This document shows positions 63,827-64,000 of a stretch of 64,000 bases of DNA, one piece after another. A model generated the notes under the pieces. The model saw only the letters and a list, made by a program, of their open reading frames with translations. It was not told where the DNA came from and searched no databases. The translations under genes and the position numbers were made by a program. This stretch comes from Vibrio marisflavi CECT 7928 (GTDB lineage: Bacteria > Pseudomonadota > Gammaproteobacteria > Enterobacterales > Vibrionaceae), in contig NZ_CAKLDM010000002.1 of the NCBI RefSeq assembly GCF_921294215.1, positions 930,001 through 994,000 on the forward strand, written 5' to 3'. How positions within the stretch are numbered: the stretch's first letter is position 1; every line of letters starts with the position of its first letter.

Positions 63827-64000
63827 TTGAACACTCAAAATGAATTGGATGATCAAGAAGACGTTGTGGTTATCGAACAACGTGATAAACGCACTTATGT
63901 ATACATAATTATTGCTTTAATTGTTGGTCTTGCAGTTGGTGGCTTAATTGGATCTACCATGACGGCAAATAAGTGGAAAGCTACCCTTAGCAGAATTGAA
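63827..64000 (+). CDS. membrane protein, N-terminal part, cut by the window edge
   Basis: A TTG-started frame follows AGGAG and runs in frame to the window end. It gives an acidic N-terminus (NELDDQEDVVVIEQRDK), one hydrophobic segment with a glycine-rich patch (IIIALIVGLAVGGLIGSTM), and then a basic region. The remainder lies outside the window and the family is unknown. Confidence 0.55.
   Translation, partial: MNTQNELDDQEDVVVIEQRDKRTYVYIIIALIVGLAVGGLIGSTMTANKWKATLSRIE

Noticed and set aside
1..64000. tRNA, rRNA, insertion sequences, prophage or attachment sites
   Set aside because: No cloverleaf, transposase, integrase or paired terminal repeats were recognised in reading the window.

Overview
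The window is a stretch of a Vibrio-type (Vibrionaceae) chromosome. It is moderately AT-rich, tightly packed, and almost every gene is an ordinary gamma-proteobacterial gene. The attribution rests on ycjX-ycjF-tyrR, an FMN riboswitch on ribB, a tandem glycine riboswitch on an AGCS symporter as known from Vibrio cholerae, a VexIJK-like RND operon with two adaptors, and several families seen mainly in Vibrio (DUF2947, DUF2982, repeat proteins with GAQFG motifs). No rRNA, tRNA, insertion sequence, prophage or CRISPR array was found.

Layout. 0-6.5 kb: stress and regulatory genes ycjX, ycjF, tyrR, followed by rimJ and an HD hydrolase in overlapping frames. 6.6-11.4 kb: ribA, then a YcbB/MepK/GloC-like trio (L,D-transpeptidase, Tat-exported endopeptidase, metallo-beta-lactamase-fold hydrolase). 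11.4-15.1 kb: small secreted or unknown proteins, a 3' remnant of an outer-membrane protein gene, and a lone apbE. 15.1-27.9 kb: an amino-acid permease, a diguanylate cyclase, a secreted ExeM/NucH nuclease, a small gene under a near-perfect LexA box, a TrmY-like SPOUT methyltransferase, a chemoreceptor and two orphan periplasmic binding proteins. 27.9-34.1 kb (minus): an operon of a DUF2760 membrane protein, two divergent Hsp70s and a Tag-like glycosylase. 34.4-43.2 kb: exonuclease, TerB-like, PhoD-like phosphatase, methyltransferase and hrpA. 43.3-48.5 kb: outer-membrane barrel, fructose-type PTS IIABC, ribB with its FMN riboswitch, and an M32 carboxypeptidase. 48.7-54.8 kb: an RND efflux operon and a LysE exporter. 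54.9-59.6 kb: a small membrane protein, a symporter-histidine kinase and an HD-GYP response regulator. 59.8-64 kb: AGCS symporter with tandem glycine riboswitch, an FAH-family hydrolase divergent from a LysR regulator, and two small membrane proteins at the edge.

How genes work together. YcjX/YcjF are linked to envelope stress. The L,D-transpeptidase makes 3-3 peptidoglycan crosslinks and the adjacent MepK-like enzyme is of the family that cleaves them. RibA and RibB supply the two precursors of riboflavin, but only ribB carries the riboswitch. The symporter-kinase and the HD-GYP regulator look like a nutrient-sensing pathway ending in c-di-GMP breakdown. The least understood unit is the DUF2760/double-Hsp70/glycosylase operon, which is my best candidate for an undescribed system. 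The SOS-controlled 74-residue protein is the second.
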